Counted from the stretch's first letter, positions 1 to 9,287 are shown. The stretch is 64,000 nt of DNA from an uncultured Thalassolituus sp. (GCF_950066645.1 NZ_CATMFB010000013.1:56447-120446); one strand, 5' to 3'. Notes: generated by a model from the letters alone, not told the origin. Translations and numbers: made by a program.

Positions 1-747
1 ATGGCGTACTGCGATGAGCACAACATCCACGTAGAGAAGAAGAAAGGCAAGAAGTCTCCTTACTCTATGGATGCGAACCTGCTGCACATCTCTTACGAAG
101 GTGACCTGATCGAAGATCCATGGGCAGAGCCAGAAGAAGATATGTGGCTGTGGTCTGTGTCTCCTGAGAATGCGCCAGACGAAGCCACTTATCTGAACAT
201 CACCTTCAAGAACGGTGACCCGGTTGCTATCAATGGTGAAGACAAGTCACCTGCTACCATCATGGAAGAGCTGAACAAGCTGGCAGGCGCTAACGGTATT
301 GGCCGTGTCGACATCGTTGAAAACCGCTATGTCGGCATGAAAGCTCGTGGCTGTTACGAGACTCCGGCGGGTACTGTTCTGCTGAAAGCACACCGTGCTA
401 TCGAATCTATCACTCTGGACCGCGAAGCGGCTCACCTGAAAGATTCTCTGATGCCTAAGTACGCCGAGCTGATTTACAACGGCTACTGGTGGTCACCAGA
501 GCGTAAGATGCTACAGGCTGCTATCGACGAGACTCAGTCTGTTGTAAACGGTGAAGTTCGCCTGAAACTGTACAAAGGCAACGTGATCGTTGTTGGCCGT
601 AAGTCTGAAGATTCACTGTTCGATGAAGCGATTGCTACCTTCGAAGATGACGCTGGTGCATACAACCAGAAAGATGCTGAAGGCTTTATTAAGCTGAACG
701 CTCTGCGTCTGCGTACTGCTGCTAAGAAAGGTCGTGATCTGCTGTAA
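1..747 (+). CDS. argG: Argininosuccinate synthase, C-terminal part (5' end outside window)
   Basis: The last 248 residues of argininosuccinate synthase, the ATP-dependent cytosolic enzyme that condenses citrulline and aspartate in arginine synthesis. The family is about 400 residues, so roughly 150 N-terminal residues, including the ATP-binding loop, lie upstream of base 1. The ATG at base 1 is an internal Met, not the start. Family stretches visible are [16 protein letters not shown] near residues 20-35 and [20 protein letters not shown] near 100-120, which help form the citrulline/aspartate pocket. The frame is open to a TAA and is followed by a strong hairpin terminator, so this is the end of a transcription unit. 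Identity is very secure; only the 5' part is missing. Confidence 0.97.
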   Translation: MAYCDEHNIHVEKKKGKKSPYSMDANLLHISYEGDLIEDPWAEPEEDMWLWSVSPENAPDEATYLNITFKNGDPVAINGEDKSPATIMEELNKLAGANGIGRVDIVENRYVGMKARGCYETPAGTVLLKAHRAIESITLDREAAHLKDSLMPKYAELIYNGYWWSPERKMLQAAIDETQSVVNGEVRLKLYKGNVIVVGRKSEDSLFDEAIATFEDDAGAYNQKDAEGFIKLNALRLRTAAKKGRDLL

Positions 748-766
748 TCTCAGTCGATACGATCAC

Positions 767-793
767 AAAAGGCGCTCATTGAGCGCCTTTTTT
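767..793 (+). terminator. Rho-independent terminator of argG
   Basis: A GGCGCTC/GAGCGCC stem with a 3-base loop is preceded by AAAA and followed by six T. It lies 20 bases after the argG stop codon. Confidence 0.9.
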
Positions 794-970
794 GTTTTCA
801 GCATTTATGATTTCAGTATTGTCCCGATTTTTGTGAGGGATCTCTCAGATTTTTGGAATAATGGCCAATCCTGACGATTCTTTATGAACTTCCTTGCTAC
901 AAAGCAGCCCAACAGGTCTATATTAGAGATATCCAGAACGCGCCGGAAGGCGGTACGGAGGTTTCATAAG

Positions 971-1261
971 ATGACTCGCATTCTGCTTGGTCTGCTGCTT
1001 GTTTTAGGCTTCACTGCCCAGTCAGTGAGCGCTCTGAACGCAGCTGCTGAGACCTCTGATACAACGCTGAGCGCAGATGAATCTCCTGTACTGAGTGTTA
1101 TTCCCGAAGGTGAATCCGACGGCGGTGATGATTATCCCGTCAGCGGACCTGTTGCGCTCGCACTTCTTCTTCCTGATACCGTCGTTTTTCCTGCGCCGGT
1201 AGACAGAGTGTCTGGCACTTTTACCGGTGCCGCTACCATCCGTGCTCCTCCTGCTGTCTGA
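971..1261 (+). CDS. Small secreted protein of unknown function (96 aa)
   Basis: I do not recognise a family. The start at 971 is chosen because GGAGG at 957-961 sits 9 bases upstream and because the protein then opens with a clear signal peptide (MTRILLGLLLVLGFTAQSVSA, cleavage likely after the AxA-type SVSA). An in-frame ATG at 884 would put a basic, non-signal extension in front. The mature part is about 75 residues, acidic and Pro/Ala/Val rich (ESDGGDDYP, then a hydrophobic stretch ALALLLPDTVVF), with no Cys. It stands alone between the argG terminator and a CBS-domain gene. It is probably a periplasmic or surface peptide; the function is unknown, and the coding status rests on the signal peptide and ribosome site. 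Confidence 0.6.
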   Translation: MTRILLGLLLVLGFTAQSVSALNAAAETSDTTLSADESPVLSVIPEGESDGGDDYPVSGPVALALLLPDTVVFPAPVDRVSGTFTGAATIRAPPAV

Positions 1262-1344
1262 ACTTTCCGTTACCTCCGTAATTTTCTTAAGTTCAATGTT
1301 TTAGCCGTACATCTGTCCGGATGGCGGCTGGTGGAGTAGTTACT

Positions 1345-1905
1345 ATGAATAAATTTACCCTCTTTTCCGTACAACAGATTGATGAGCTGGTTCAACCTGC
1401 AGACTTTCAGCCTAAGTCGCTTCTGACGAATTCGATGGAATTCTTCACAGACTTCCGGGATAACGAGCCTCTGGTCATTGACGCCGCCGTCTCTGCGCCT
1501 GAGGCCCGGAATATGATGGTCAGGACACACGTCCGCCTGAAACTGGTGGTTGATCACGAAGGTCACTTTGTTGGAGTGATCACAGCGGCGGACCTTATTG
1601 AGCAGAACATAATCACCCGTGCCGCGAGCAGCGGGATTGCCCGGGATGAAGTCCGTGTCAGTGACCTGATGACGCGTAAGAAAGACCTGCTCGCCCTTAA
1701 TATTCACGAGGTTGAGCATTCAACGATAGGGGATGTCGTCAGCTTTCTGAAGGATAACTTCCAGCAGCACTGCCTGGTTGTCGATGAAGAGACTCATCAG
1801 ATACGGGGAATCTTTTCTGCCAGCGATATTTCGAGAAAGCTGCGCTTGCCCGTCAATATTCAGGAACAGTCGAGCTTCAGTAAGGTATTTTCTGCGGTGT
1901 CATAA
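1345..1905 (+). CDS. CBS-domain protein
   Basis: A 186-residue cytoplasmic protein with two CBS motifs in tandem: the first near residues 30-95 (RLKLVVDHEGHFVGVITAADLIE), the second near 105-170 (FQQHCLVVDEETHQIRGIFSASDISRKL). Paired CBS motifs fold into a Bateman module that usually binds adenosine nucleotides and senses energy state. No enzymatic or transport domain is attached, so this is a stand-alone sensor or accessory protein. The start at 1345 has GGAG at 1332-1335 nine bases upstream; an ATG at 1321 is in frame but lacks a site. A terminator follows at once, so it is monocistronic. Confidence 0.85.
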   Translation: MNKFTLFSVQQIDELVQPADFQPKSLLTNSMEFFTDFRDNEPLVIDAAVSAPEARNMMVRTHVRLKLVVDHEGHFVGVITAADLIEQNIITRAASSGIARDEVRVSDLMTRKKDLLALNIHEVEHSTIGDVVSFLKDNFQQHCLVVDEETHQIRGIFSASDISRKLRLPVNIQEQSSFSKVFSAVS

Positions 1906-1909
1906 CGAT

Positions 1910-1932
1910 AAAAGGGGCTTCGGCCCCTTTTT
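1910..1932. terminator. Terminator between the CBS gene and the convergent binding-protein gene
   Basis: AAAAGGGGC-TTCG-GCCCCTTTTTT: a perfect GGGGC/GCCCC stem with a stable TTCG tetraloop, A-rich on the left and T-rich on the right. It can serve both converging genes. Confidence 0.9.
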
Positions 1933-1956
1933 TGGGCAGGTCTTTTCCGGCTGGCG

Positions 1957-2886
1957 TCAGTTCTGTTGATCAGCGATAGGTTGGCGTAGTGTCGTTTTCG
2001 GTTTTACCGGGTGCCCAAGATAGTCTTCCAGCACCTTATCAAAGCGGTTCCAGTAATGGACTTCATCACCCACCGGAACGAGCCAGTTGGCAACCGCCCG
2101 TCGGTAGGCGCGACTCTGCACCAGTTCCGGCAAGGCTTCATTGATATGTTTGATTGCCAGCTGTCCGGCTTCTGAGTTACTACAACCCACTGCGCCCAGA
2201 ATAAAATCCCCCCGGGTCTCGCTGATGGGGATGAATCTCAGCTGGTCGGCGTAGTCGGCAGAATCGACGTAGTGATTGAGGACGAATTCGTATTCGATGA
2301 CAAAATCGAAGCGCCCAAGACTCAGCATGGTCAGTATGCCCTGAGTTTCGGTTGCGCCCGCTCGTGAGTTTATTTCGATGTTTTTACGCTGACGACGCAG
2401 AATACTGTCCAGCTTTTCGCTGTAGGTGCGGCCCGCAATGTGCCCCATAGTGACCTTGCGGTGTTCAAGCAGTTCTTCCAGTGCAAGGGTGCCATCAGCC
2501 TGAAGAGGGAGGGTATCAGCAAAGCGGTTGGTTGTGATGATGCCGTGAGGGAGATACATAGCGTTTGGCATCGACAGCAGGTATTCATTGTTCACGGGTT
2601 TCTCGTGAATCATTGTCACAAAACAGAGTGGGTTGTACTCCTGCCAGGTATGTTCCAGACGGCTCAGCGGAACAAACAGAGTGGAGTGCCGGTAATTCTT
2701 CAGGCGTTTTTCGAGTACGGTCTGAACCTGATCTCCAAACCCCTGCTGGCAGTCATTATCGACAATATAAAACGGGGGAGCGTCGTTTTTTACCCAATGG
2801 AGTGTCGGGCTTTCCTTGCTGTAGCTGACGGGCGTCGCGAATGCGACGCATAACATCAGCAGGAGCTTGTGGTATGACTTCCTCAT
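1957..2886 (-). CDS. Periplasmic substrate-binding-like protein (SBP_bac_3 / TIGR02285-like)
   Basis: A 309-residue protein with a signal peptide (residues 1-23, ending PVSYSK) followed by a periplasmic type-II binding fold related to amino-acid-binding proteins. Typical features are the opening LHWVKNDAPPFYIVDNDCQQGFGDQV, the middle VTMGHIAGRTYSEKLD, and FDFVIEYEF, where the ligand-pocket loop is expected. No ABC permease or ATPase is adjacent, so this is more likely an orphan sensor or solute-binding protein than a transporter subunit, as is usual in this subgroup. GGAG lies 9-12 bases before the ATG. The ligand is unknown. Confidence 0.8.
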   Translation of the reverse strand: MRKSYHKLLLMLCVAFATPVSYSKESPTLHWVKNDAPPFYIVDNDCQQGFGDQVQTVLEKRLKNYRHSTLFVPLSRLEHTWQEYNPLCFVTMIHEKPVNNEYLLSMPNAMYLPHGIITTNRFADTLPLQADGTLALEELLEHRKVTMGHIAGRTYSEKLDSILRRQRKNIEINSRAGATETQGILTMLSLGRFDFVIEYEFVLNHYVDSADYADQLRFIPISETRGDFILGAVGCSNSEAGQLAIKHINEALPELVQSRAYRRAVANWLVPVGDEVHYWNRFDKVLEDYLGHPVKPKTTLRQPIADQQN

Positions 2887-3071
2887 GGGTACTTCTCCGT
2901 TGTCACTTCGGTCCCTGATTTCTGTGCCTCAGGTTACGTACTGGCCCCCGGGGGGTCAATGAGTTATCTGTCAGCGCTGGCTCTGTGTAAGGCACATTTG
3001 CACATTGGCACTGTCATGGCAGTCGGGTAGTCTGTGCCCCTTAACTGATGTCACGAGAATAAGAAAAGGGG

Positions 3072-4553
3072 ATGGCAGTGTCAGAACAATGGGCATTTTG
3101 CGGTGTGTCTGAGTTGCAGGCCGCGCTGAGTAAAGGTGATGTAACCAGCCGTGAGCTGGTAGAGTATTTCCGCGCTCGGATGGAAAAATACAATGGTGCG
3201 CTCAACGCGATCGTTGCGACCAACTTTGATGATGCGCTCGCCGCTGCAGACGAGGCCGACCAGGCGCGTAGCCGTGGTGAAATCAAAGGGCCCTTACACG
3301 GCATTCCTATGACGATTAAGGATACCTTCGAAGTGATTGGTATGCCTTGCACAGCAGGCTCGCCATCTCTGGCCAGTCATATGCCTGCAAACAATGCTTT
3401 TACGGTGCAGCGTCTTATTGATGCCGGTGCCATTGTGTTTGGAAAAACCAATATCCCTTTGTTTGCCGGTGATATTCAAAGCTTTAATAAGCTTTACGGC
3501 GTGACAAATAACCCCTGGGACACTTCCCGTACGCCTGGAGGATCTTCCGGTGGTGCTGCGGCGGCACTTGCGGCCGGGCTTACCCCGATTGAGCTGGGGT
3601 CCGACCTTGCGGGCTCTATCCGTACGCCTTCGCATTTCTGCGGAATTTACGGCCATAAACCCACACACGGTATTATTTCTGGTCGTGGTCATATCCCGGG
3701 GCCTCCGGGAATGCTGCTTGAACCAGATCTGGCTACTCCGGGACCGATGGCCCGGACGGCGGAAGATCTGAATCTTATGCTCGACGTTCTTGCAGCCCCA
3801 GGCCCTCTGATGGGCGACTGCTGGACGCTCACACTGCCTGAAGCACCACAGAAGACACTCGGAGATTTTAAGGTACTGCTCTGGACGCAGGACCCCATGA
3901 GTCCGATCGATGGCGAACTCCAGGCCGCCTATGACGAACTGGCCGGGCACCTGAAAGCGCAGGGCGTTGAGGTTACGGTGGGCGCGCCAGAGGGCATGTC
4001 ACTGGCTACCTTTGTGCCAACGTATATGAACCTGCTGGGTTCGGTGCTGAGCGGTACCCTGAAGCCTGCCCAGCGTCGTGTCACGGCAGTTATCGCGAAA
4101 ATTGCCGCTAAATTCGGTAAGAAAATGAAGCTGGGTCCACACGTTGATAAGCTTCTGACGGGAATGACTCAGGTTCATGCTGACTGGTTGAAAAACCATG
4201 AAGGCCGGCTGCGTATTGCCCGTAAGGCCGAGAAGATATTTGATAAATATGATCTGGTGCTGACTCCGGTTGTTCAGGTACCTGCCTTCAAACATCAGCC
4301 TAAGCCTGCGGTGCACAAACGGCGCCTGCCAGTGAATGGTGAACAACGCCCTTATACCGAACTCTTTATGTGGATTGCACCAGCAACCCTTATGGGACTG
4401 CCGGCGACCAGTGCACCGGTCGGTAAAACGAAAGAGGGGTTGCCGGTGAATGTGCAGATTCTTGGTAAGAAATATCACGACAAAACAACGATTCAGTTTG
4501 CAGCCTTGCTGGAGAAATCGTTCCGTCGTTTTGAGAAACCCGAAGGGTACTGA
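3072..4553 (+). CDS. Amidase (amidase-signature family)
   Basis: A 493-residue hydrolase of the amidase-signature superfamily (GatA/FAAH type). The catalytic Ser-Ser-Lys triad is visible: Lys83 in MTIKD, Ser158 in the GGSSGG loop, and nucleophile Ser182 in GSDLAGSIRTP. The spacings of 75 and 24 residues are the same as in FAAH. The substrate (an amide, nitrile-derived or aryl) cannot be read from sequence. It is not GatA, since no gatB/gatC neighbours are present. Start: ATG 3072 directly abuts AAGGGG (3066-3071), whereas the in-frame GTG at 3078 has a better spacing of 6 bases, so the true start may be two codons downstream. No signal peptide; probably cytosolic. The next gene, a TauE-like exporter, is 73 bases away on the same strand. 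Confidence 0.92.
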   Translation: MAVSEQWAFCGVSELQAALSKGDVTSRELVEYFRARMEKYNGALNAIVATNFDDALAAADEADQARSRGEIKGPLHGIPMTIKDTFEVIGMPCTAGSPSLASHMPANNAFTVQRLIDAGAIVFGKTNIPLFAGDIQSFNKLYGVTNNPWDTSRTPGGSSGGAAAALAAGLTPIELGSDLAGSIRTPSHFCGIYGHKPTHGIISGRGHIPGPPGMLLEPDLATPGPMARTAEDLNLMLDVLAAPGPLMGDCWTLTLPEAPQKTLGDFKVLLWTQDPMSPIDGELQAAYDELAGHLKAQGVEVTVGAPEGMSLATFVPTYMNLLGSVLSGTLKPAQRRVTAVIAKIAAKFGKKMKLGPHVDKLLTGMTQVHADWLKNHEGRLRIARKAEKIFDKYDLVLTPVVQVPAFKHQPKPAVHKRRLPVNGEQRPYTELFMWIAPATLMGLPATSAPVGKTKEGLPVNVQILGKKYHDKTTIQFAALLEKSFRRFEKPEGY

Positions 4554-4626
4554 GTAACGTCAGATCGCAGGCATCGCCGGAGAGGTTAATCTTTGGCGGT
4601 GATGGGTCATTCAGAGGTGATTTACG

Positions 4627-5379
4627 ATGCTTGAAACATTTCTGAATGGCCTGAGCACCGGCGATGGCATGGTACTGCTGATCGCCTCCTTTATTGGCTC
4701 CGCTATGACCGCAGCGTTTGGCGTTGGTGGTGGTGCTTTTCTGATCATGGTGATGGCCGGCATCATGCCCGCTCTGGCGCTGATCCCTGTGCATGGCGTG
4801 GTTCAGCTGGGGTCAAACGCGTCGCGCGCAGTTCTGGCCAGGCAACATCTCGACCGGCCGCGCTTCTTCTGGTTCTGTCTCGGCGCGTGTGCGGCAGCCC
4901 TTGTCAGCATCTGGCTGATCGGTGCAATCAATACCCGCTGGATTCCCTTATTGATCGCTTTTTTTGTTCTGCTTATCACCTGGATGCCGATGCCTTCGGT
5001 CGGGCTTGGCCGGCATGCTCCCGGACTGATCTCGGGTGGGGTACTGACTACTCTGGGCTCTATGCTGGTCGGGGCTTCCGGGCCTCTGGTGTCAGCGTGG
5101 CTGAACAAAGATGCGGACAACCGCTGGCACTACACCGCCTTGTTTTCGTCGGTGATGACGGTACAACACCTTCTTAAAATTCTTGTGTTCGGGGTGGCAG
5201 GCTTTGCGTTTGTGGCCTGGTTGCCTCTGATGCTGGCCATGGTTGTGGCCGGATATTTCGGAACCCGCCTGGGTCTGCTGCTGTTAGGTAAGTGGCCTGA
5301 AAGTCTGTTTCAGAAGATCTACAAATGCTGTCTGACGCTTCTTGCGTTGCGCCTGATCTTTATGCATTTCATGCAATAG
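4627..5379 (+). CDS. TauE/SafE-family membrane transporter
   Basis: A 250-residue inner-membrane protein with about eight hydrophobic segments. The repeated family signature GxGGGxFL appears near residue 30 (AAFGVGGGAFLIMVMAG) and a second half begins near 135 (GLISGGVLTTLGSMLVGASGPLVSAWL). Family members are proposed exporters of sulfite, sulfoacetate or other organic anions. GAGGTGA at 4614-4620 gives a good ribosome site. The 73-base gap to the amidase suggests they may be co-transcribed and could handle an amide-derived anion, but that is inference. Confidence 0.88.
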   Translation: MLETFLNGLSTGDGMVLLIASFIGSAMTAAFGVGGGAFLIMVMAGIMPALALIPVHGVVQLGSNASRAVLARQHLDRPRFFWFCLGACAAALVSIWLIGAINTRWIPLLIAFFVLLITWMPMPSVGLGRHAPGLISGGVLTTLGSMLVGASGPLVSAWLNKDADNRWHYTALFSSVMTVQHLLKILVFGVAGFAFVAWLPLMLAMVVAGYFGTRLGLLLLGKWPESLFQKIYKCCLTLLALRLIFMHFMQ

Positions 5380-5466
5380 GGTGAATTTCACCCATTGGGG
5401 TGAAGAAAGGTGAGTGGCTTATTTGGTCTACTTCTCGCGCTTATTGAATTTGCGTTGGAAGGGAAT

Positions 5467-6750
5467 ATGAAACAGAACACGTTAACTCCAGCCATTGCGC
5501 TGGTTGCTGGTACCACACTGATCACTGCCTGTGGTGGTGGATCATCCTCATCTGGCTCTGAAGATGAGATCGAGACCCCGGTGGTTCAGGTTGCTGAATA
5601 TTACAGCGATCCGGCATGGTCTGCAGGGGCTGATACTCTGGTCGGCCTGACCTATCCGCAAGGTGCCGTTGGCGGAAGCCTGGTAGCACTGAAGCGCTCC
5701 GCTGATAGTGAAGAGAATATTTCTCACACGCTGATGCTGGCCGACAGCTCTTCAAAGGAATTTCAGGCAGTCGAAGGCGTCACGCTGGCGAAACCATACT
5801 ACCGCGATCTGCTGGCACTGCCGGTGACCACAACCGTGGAGGGTGAAGAGCGCACCGTTGCTCTGGTTGCGACCTGTGGTTACGAAGAAGCCAGCATGAT
5901 CGAAGGTGGAGAAATCCCGATGCGCGGTGAAGTCGGCCCTCGAGCGGTTGCCATTGCGGAAGAACCTCAGACTCCAGCAAGCCTGGAAATCTACCTTACA
6001 GGTACAGGCATCAGTGAATCGCTGGACATCAGCACAGGTGGTGAGGGAGGAGCACTCGTCGATTGTCACTCTCTCGGTGGTCTATCGGCTTCTGACCTGA
6101 GTAGCAAAGGCACGTCAGCCTATGAGGTTGATTTCTTCATTACTGGTAAAGATAGCACTGGCGCAGTCGCAGTCTTCGAAGCCAGCATGATCTACAACTA
6201 TGAGAATAATGAAGTAACTGAAAGTGATTTTACGGTACTGGATACTGACGCAGAGATTATTGTTTCAGCAGTTGAAGAAGATCCTGAAGATGACTTCCTG
6301 GTTGCCATGACTATCGAAGAGAATACTTATCTTTTGAATGGGTTTGGCAGTGAGAGCAATATTGAATTGTATAACGAAGGTAATCCGTTTACCTCCGATA
6401 CTGAGGACGGTGCATTGATCCTGGATCTGGTGTACAGCGGTGACAATCTGCTCGCGGTATCTGAAGATGCTGGTCTTGCAGGTGCTGACTTCACAGGAGG
6501 TGAGTTTGTGGCGCTGAGCGGTGGTGATTTCACCCGATGCGTTGATCAGCTGGCCGTTAACGGAACGACTGTGTGGTGTCACGATTCGACGGAAGAAGGC
6601 ACTCTGATTGAATTCACAGCCCCCACCGTCCCCCAGACTGAGTCTGAATCTCAATCTCTGGCAGCCGCCGCCCGTGGCGGTAGTAAGGAAGAAGCTGAGC
6701 AGATTAAAGCCGAGCTTGAAGGAGCCGGTGCCGAAGTCGAAGTAAAATAG
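5467..6750 (+). CDS. Lipoprotein of unknown function with Gly/Ser-rich N-terminal linker
   Basis: 427 residues. The start at 5467 gives a compact signal peptide ending in a lipobox, LITAC, with Cys22 as lipidation site. A GTG at 5410 is open in frame but would put another 19 residues before the signal. After the Cys comes CGGGSSSSGSEDE, a flexible linker, then a soluble acidic domain of about 390 residues rich in Asp, Glu and Gly with several isolated Cys (VATCGYE, VDCHSL, FTRCVDQ, VWCHDS), which could pair as periplasmic disulfides. The tail is Glu/Lys rich. Probably anchored to the outer membrane since no Asp follows the Cys. I do not recognise the domain. A second lipoprotein of similar design lies at 44303-45460. 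Confidence 0.75.
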   Translation: MKQNTLTPAIALVAGTTLITACGGGSSSSGSEDEIETPVVQVAEYYSDPAWSAGADTLVGLTYPQGAVGGSLVALKRSADSEENISHTLMLADSSSKEFQAVEGVTLAKPYYRDLLALPVTTTVEGEERTVALVATCGYEEASMIEGGEIPMRGEVGPRAVAIAEEPQTPASLEIYLTGTGISESLDISTGGEGGALVDCHSLGGLSASDLSSKGTSAYEVDFFITGKDSTGAVAVFEASMIYNYENNEVTESDFTVLDTDAEIIVSAVEEDPEDDFLVAMTIEENTYLLNGFGSESNIELYNEGNPFTSDTEDGALILDLVYSGDNLLAVSEDAGLAGADFTGGEFVALSGGDFTRCVDQLAVNGTTVWCHDSTEEGTLIEFTAPTVPQTESESQSLAAAARGGSKEEAEQIKAELEGAGAEVEVK

Positions 6751-6771
6751 CGTTCTCCGCTGTTACCTTTC

Positions 6772-6797
6772 AGCCCTCATTCTGAGGGCTTTTTTTG
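6772..6797 (+). terminator. Terminator of the lipoprotein gene
   Basis: AGCCCTCA-ttc-TGAGGGCT followed by six or more T, 21 bases after the stop codon. Confidence 0.9.
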
Positions 6798-6849
6798 ATT
6801 TTACGTCTCATGAGACATAGCATAAATCCGGTATGCTGAAATCTGTAAT

Positions 6850-8625
6850 GTGGGAGTCACTGAGTTGATCAGTAGTATCAGGAAGATGAAAGCGCGTTTC
6901 TTACCGTCATTTGATGGTCATCCGCTGGCTGCAGAAATTCAGTGGGAGCGCCATAATCTGTTCATGGAAGAAGTCGGCTCCCGTATGGTGGGGTCGGTGA
7001 TCGTCGCCTGTATTGTGGGGCTGATGTTTTATCGTTCTGCCAGTACTACAAATCTGGTCATCTGGTTTTCTGGTGTAACTTTCGTTGCTCTTAATTCCTG
7101 GTTTCTGATCAGGCGTTACTTTCAGATGAAGCGTCGCAGTATTCCAATCAATAACCTTGGTCACCTGCGTCGATGGCACTGGATAAATTTATATCTGTCG
7201 GTGATATGGGGGCTTTTCTGGTCATTAACCCCGGCGCTGTTTTTTCCTGACGCCAGTCAGATTCAGATACTTTCCCTGTTGCTGCTGGTGGTTGTTGCGT
7301 CTTCTATGCCCTCCGTGACTATGGGATGTTATCCCGATATTTATGTCACGTTTCTTACCCCTGTATTCTGGAGCTTCAGCTGGCAGTTGTTGTCAGTGGA
7401 TTTTGGCGGAGAAATTCTTCCTCTGGTTATCGCACCGTTAACCTGGTGTCTGTTGGTTGCTTTCAGTGTGATCATTCACCGGACTCATATGGAAGCAATT
7501 GTGCTCAGACTGGAGCACCGGCATGCAGAAAAAATGGCCGATCAGAGGAATGAGGCAAAGACACGTTTTATTGCGGTTGCCAGTCATGACCTGCGTCAGC
7601 CAGTCCAGGCAGCCAGGCTGTATGCCGAAAGCATGTTAGCTAACCGCGATCAGCGGGATGATGAGACGACAGGAAAACTTGTCCGTAGTCTGACGTCTGC
7701 GAGCGAACTGCTTGATCGTCTTCTGGATATTTCGAAAATGGACGCGGGTGTGATTAATGTCATGCCTGAAGTCTTTGATATTTTCCCAGTGCTCGACCAG
7801 CTCGCGGCTGTGCATACCGTACACGCAGATGAAAAAAATATTGATCTCAAATTGATCAATCAACACCTTTTCACGCGCGCTGATCAAAGCATGGTGATGG
7901 AAATCCTGGACAATATTGTTGCCAATGCAATTCGTTATACCGATGCAGGGCAGGTATTGATTGCGGTAGAAAAACACCCGTCAGAGCTGACGGTCACGAT
8001 CGCGGACACCGGGCGCGGAATACCTTCAGATCTGCTGCAGGATGTATTTGAAGAATTTGTGCAGGTTGGCAAACAGGATCAGGAAAGTGCGCAGGGAATG
8101 GGCCTGGGTCTGCCGATTGTTAAGCGCCTGTGTCAACTTAATGGGCTCACGTATGAGCTGTCCTCTGAAGACGGCAAAGGCACTGTCTTTACTCTACACC
8201 TGCCAAAGATTGATAAAACGCTGACGCCGGTGAGATCCGGTCCGGTGGAGAATTCTATGTCACCTTGCCGCATTCTGCTCGTCGATGATGAAGAGCAGAT
8301 TACCGATGCGTTATCGACGATCCTGGTGGCAGATGGTCATGACGTCTGGGTATGTCACACACAGAAAGACGTAGAGAAGCTGCTGGAAAGTGACCGGTTT
8401 GCTCCGGATATTCTGGTTACCGATGATCGCCTGACAGACGGGCTGCAATCAGATGATGTTATCCACCTGGTCACAAGTCATTATCCGGAGATTCCAACTC
8501 TGGTTATTACCGGTAATACGTCGTCTGAACGTATTCGTGAACTTGAGCTTTCAGGGCGGAGTGTGCTGTTTAAACCGGTCGGCCGTGAGCAGATAAAACA
8601 ACAGTTGGAGCGCCTGTTACGTTAA
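6850..8625 (+). CDS. Membrane-bound hybrid sensor histidine kinase with C-terminal receiver
   Basis: 591 residues. Residues 45-210 carry about six hydrophobic segments and no recognisable periplasmic domain, so the signal is probably sensed in or near the membrane. Then come a HisKA domain with the phospho-acceptor His246 (ASHDLRQPVQ), a HATPase domain with N-box (LDNIVANAIRYT, 353-364), G1 (DTGRG, 386-390) and G2 (GMGLGLPIVKRL, 417-428), and a receiver domain from 474 with acidic residues D479/D480, phospho-Asp D525 and K575. The HDLRQP H-box is typical of a family of orphan hybrid kinases. The start is uncertain: GTG 6850 opens the frame, but TTG 6865 has GGGAG 9 bases upstream. A NarL-type regulator gene converges 4 bases after the stop, a plausible but unproven partner. 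Confidence 0.9.
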   Translation: MGVTELISSIRKMKARFLPSFDGHPLAAEIQWERHNLFMEEVGSRMVGSVIVACIVGLMFYRSASTTNLVIWFSGVTFVALNSWFLIRRYFQMKRRSIPINNLGHLRRWHWINLYLSVIWGLFWSLTPALFFPDASQIQILSLLLLVVVASSMPSVTMGCYPDIYVTFLTPVFWSFSWQLLSVDFGGEILPLVIAPLTWCLLVAFSVIIHRTHMEAIVLRLEHRHAEKMADQRNEAKTRFIAVASHDLRQPVQAARLYAESMLANRDQRDDETTGKLVRSLTSASELLDRLLDISKMDAGVINVMPEVFDIFPVLDQLAAVHTVHADEKNIDLKLINQHLFTRADQSMVMEILDNIVANAIRYTDAGQVLIAVEKHPSELTVTIADTGRGIPSDLLQDVFEEFVQVGKQDQESAQGMGLGLPIVKRLCQLNGLTYELSSEDGKGTVFTLHLPKIDKTLTPVRSGPVENSMSPCRILLVDDEEQITDALSTILVADGHDVWVCHTQKDVEKLLESDRFAPDILVTDDRLTDGLQSDDVIHLVTSHYPEIPTLVITGNTSSERIRELELSGRSVLFKPVGREQIKQQLERLLR

Positions 8626-8629
8626 ATAT

Positions 8630-9229
8630 TCAGATCAGCCCAAGGCTACTGGCTTTGTTGAGACATTCGACACGACTGGTGACATCGAGCGTGTTATACA
8701 TCAGACGGATATGCGTTTTGATGGTATTCGGACTGAGGTACAGTGTTTCTGCAATATCTAGGTTGCTCATACCTGCTTTCATCAGAGTCAGTATGGCAAG
8801 TTGGCGGCGCGACAAGACGGAATTTTCTGGCGTTGATGTTTCGCAATGAAAATCTTCGGGGTAGGGCTTGCCCGCACTCACTGCTTCGATCGCTGTCTTA
8901 ACTTCTTCGATACTTTCCGTTTTCCGCATATAGCCCGAGGCACCGGCATTTCTGATCAGTGCGATATTCTCTGCTGTGAGGTTGCCTGAGCAGACAAGCA
9001 CAGGGATCGCTTCACTGTGCTGAGGCAGAACACGAAGCAGATCAACACCACTCATGGTTGCCATTTCCAGGTCCAGTACGATCAGGTCCGGCTTCTGGTG
9101 CTGCAGGCGGACCAGTGCGTCTTCCGGCCGGCTGAAAAGCTCTGTTTCACAGGCCGGAAGAATCCGGTTCAGGACGGTTTTCATGGCTTCTGAAAACATC
9201 TGATGGTCATCAATCAGGAAGATTCGCAT
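8630..9229 (-). CDS. NarL/FixJ-type response regulator
   Basis: 199 residues from the chosen start (MRIFLIDDHQMF). A receiver domain with D7/D8 and phospho-acceptor D53 (DLIVLDLEMATMSG) is followed by a LuxR-type helix-turn-helix near residues 137-195 (LSRRQLAILTLMKAG, SPNTIKTHIRLMYNTL). This is a two-domain transcriptional activator or repressor. The frame is open upstream to 9343, and ATG 9262 is an alternative, but receiver homology begins at 9229. An extended -10 element lies at 9273-9281, giving a leader of about 37 bases for the 9229 start. It converges with the hybrid kinase, which may phosphorylate it. Confidence 0.9.
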   Translation of the reverse strand: MRIFLIDDHQMFSEAMKTVLNRILPACETELFSRPEDALVRLQHQKPDLIVLDLEMATMSGVDLLRVLPQHSEAIPVLVCSGNLTAENIALIRNAGASGYMRKTESIEEVKTAIEAVSAGKPYPEDFHCETSTPENSVLSRRQLAILTLMKAGMSNLDIAETLYLSPNTIKTHIRLMYNTLDVTSRVECLNKASSLGLI

Positions 9230-9272
9230 ACGGCGGATATACAGGTCATCGTTGAAGGGCATCTGGCGTTTG

Positions 9273-9281
9273 ATTATAGCA
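9273..9281 (-). promoter_or_regulatory. Extended -10 promoter for the response regulator
   Basis: On the minus strand the bases read TGCTATAAT, an ideal extended -10 hexamer. It lies just upstream of the regulator and partly within 20 bases of the stop of the metallopeptidase gene. Transcription would start near 9266. No clear -35 is visible, as is usual for extended -10 promoters. Confidence 0.55.
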
Positions 9282-9287
9282 CAGCCG

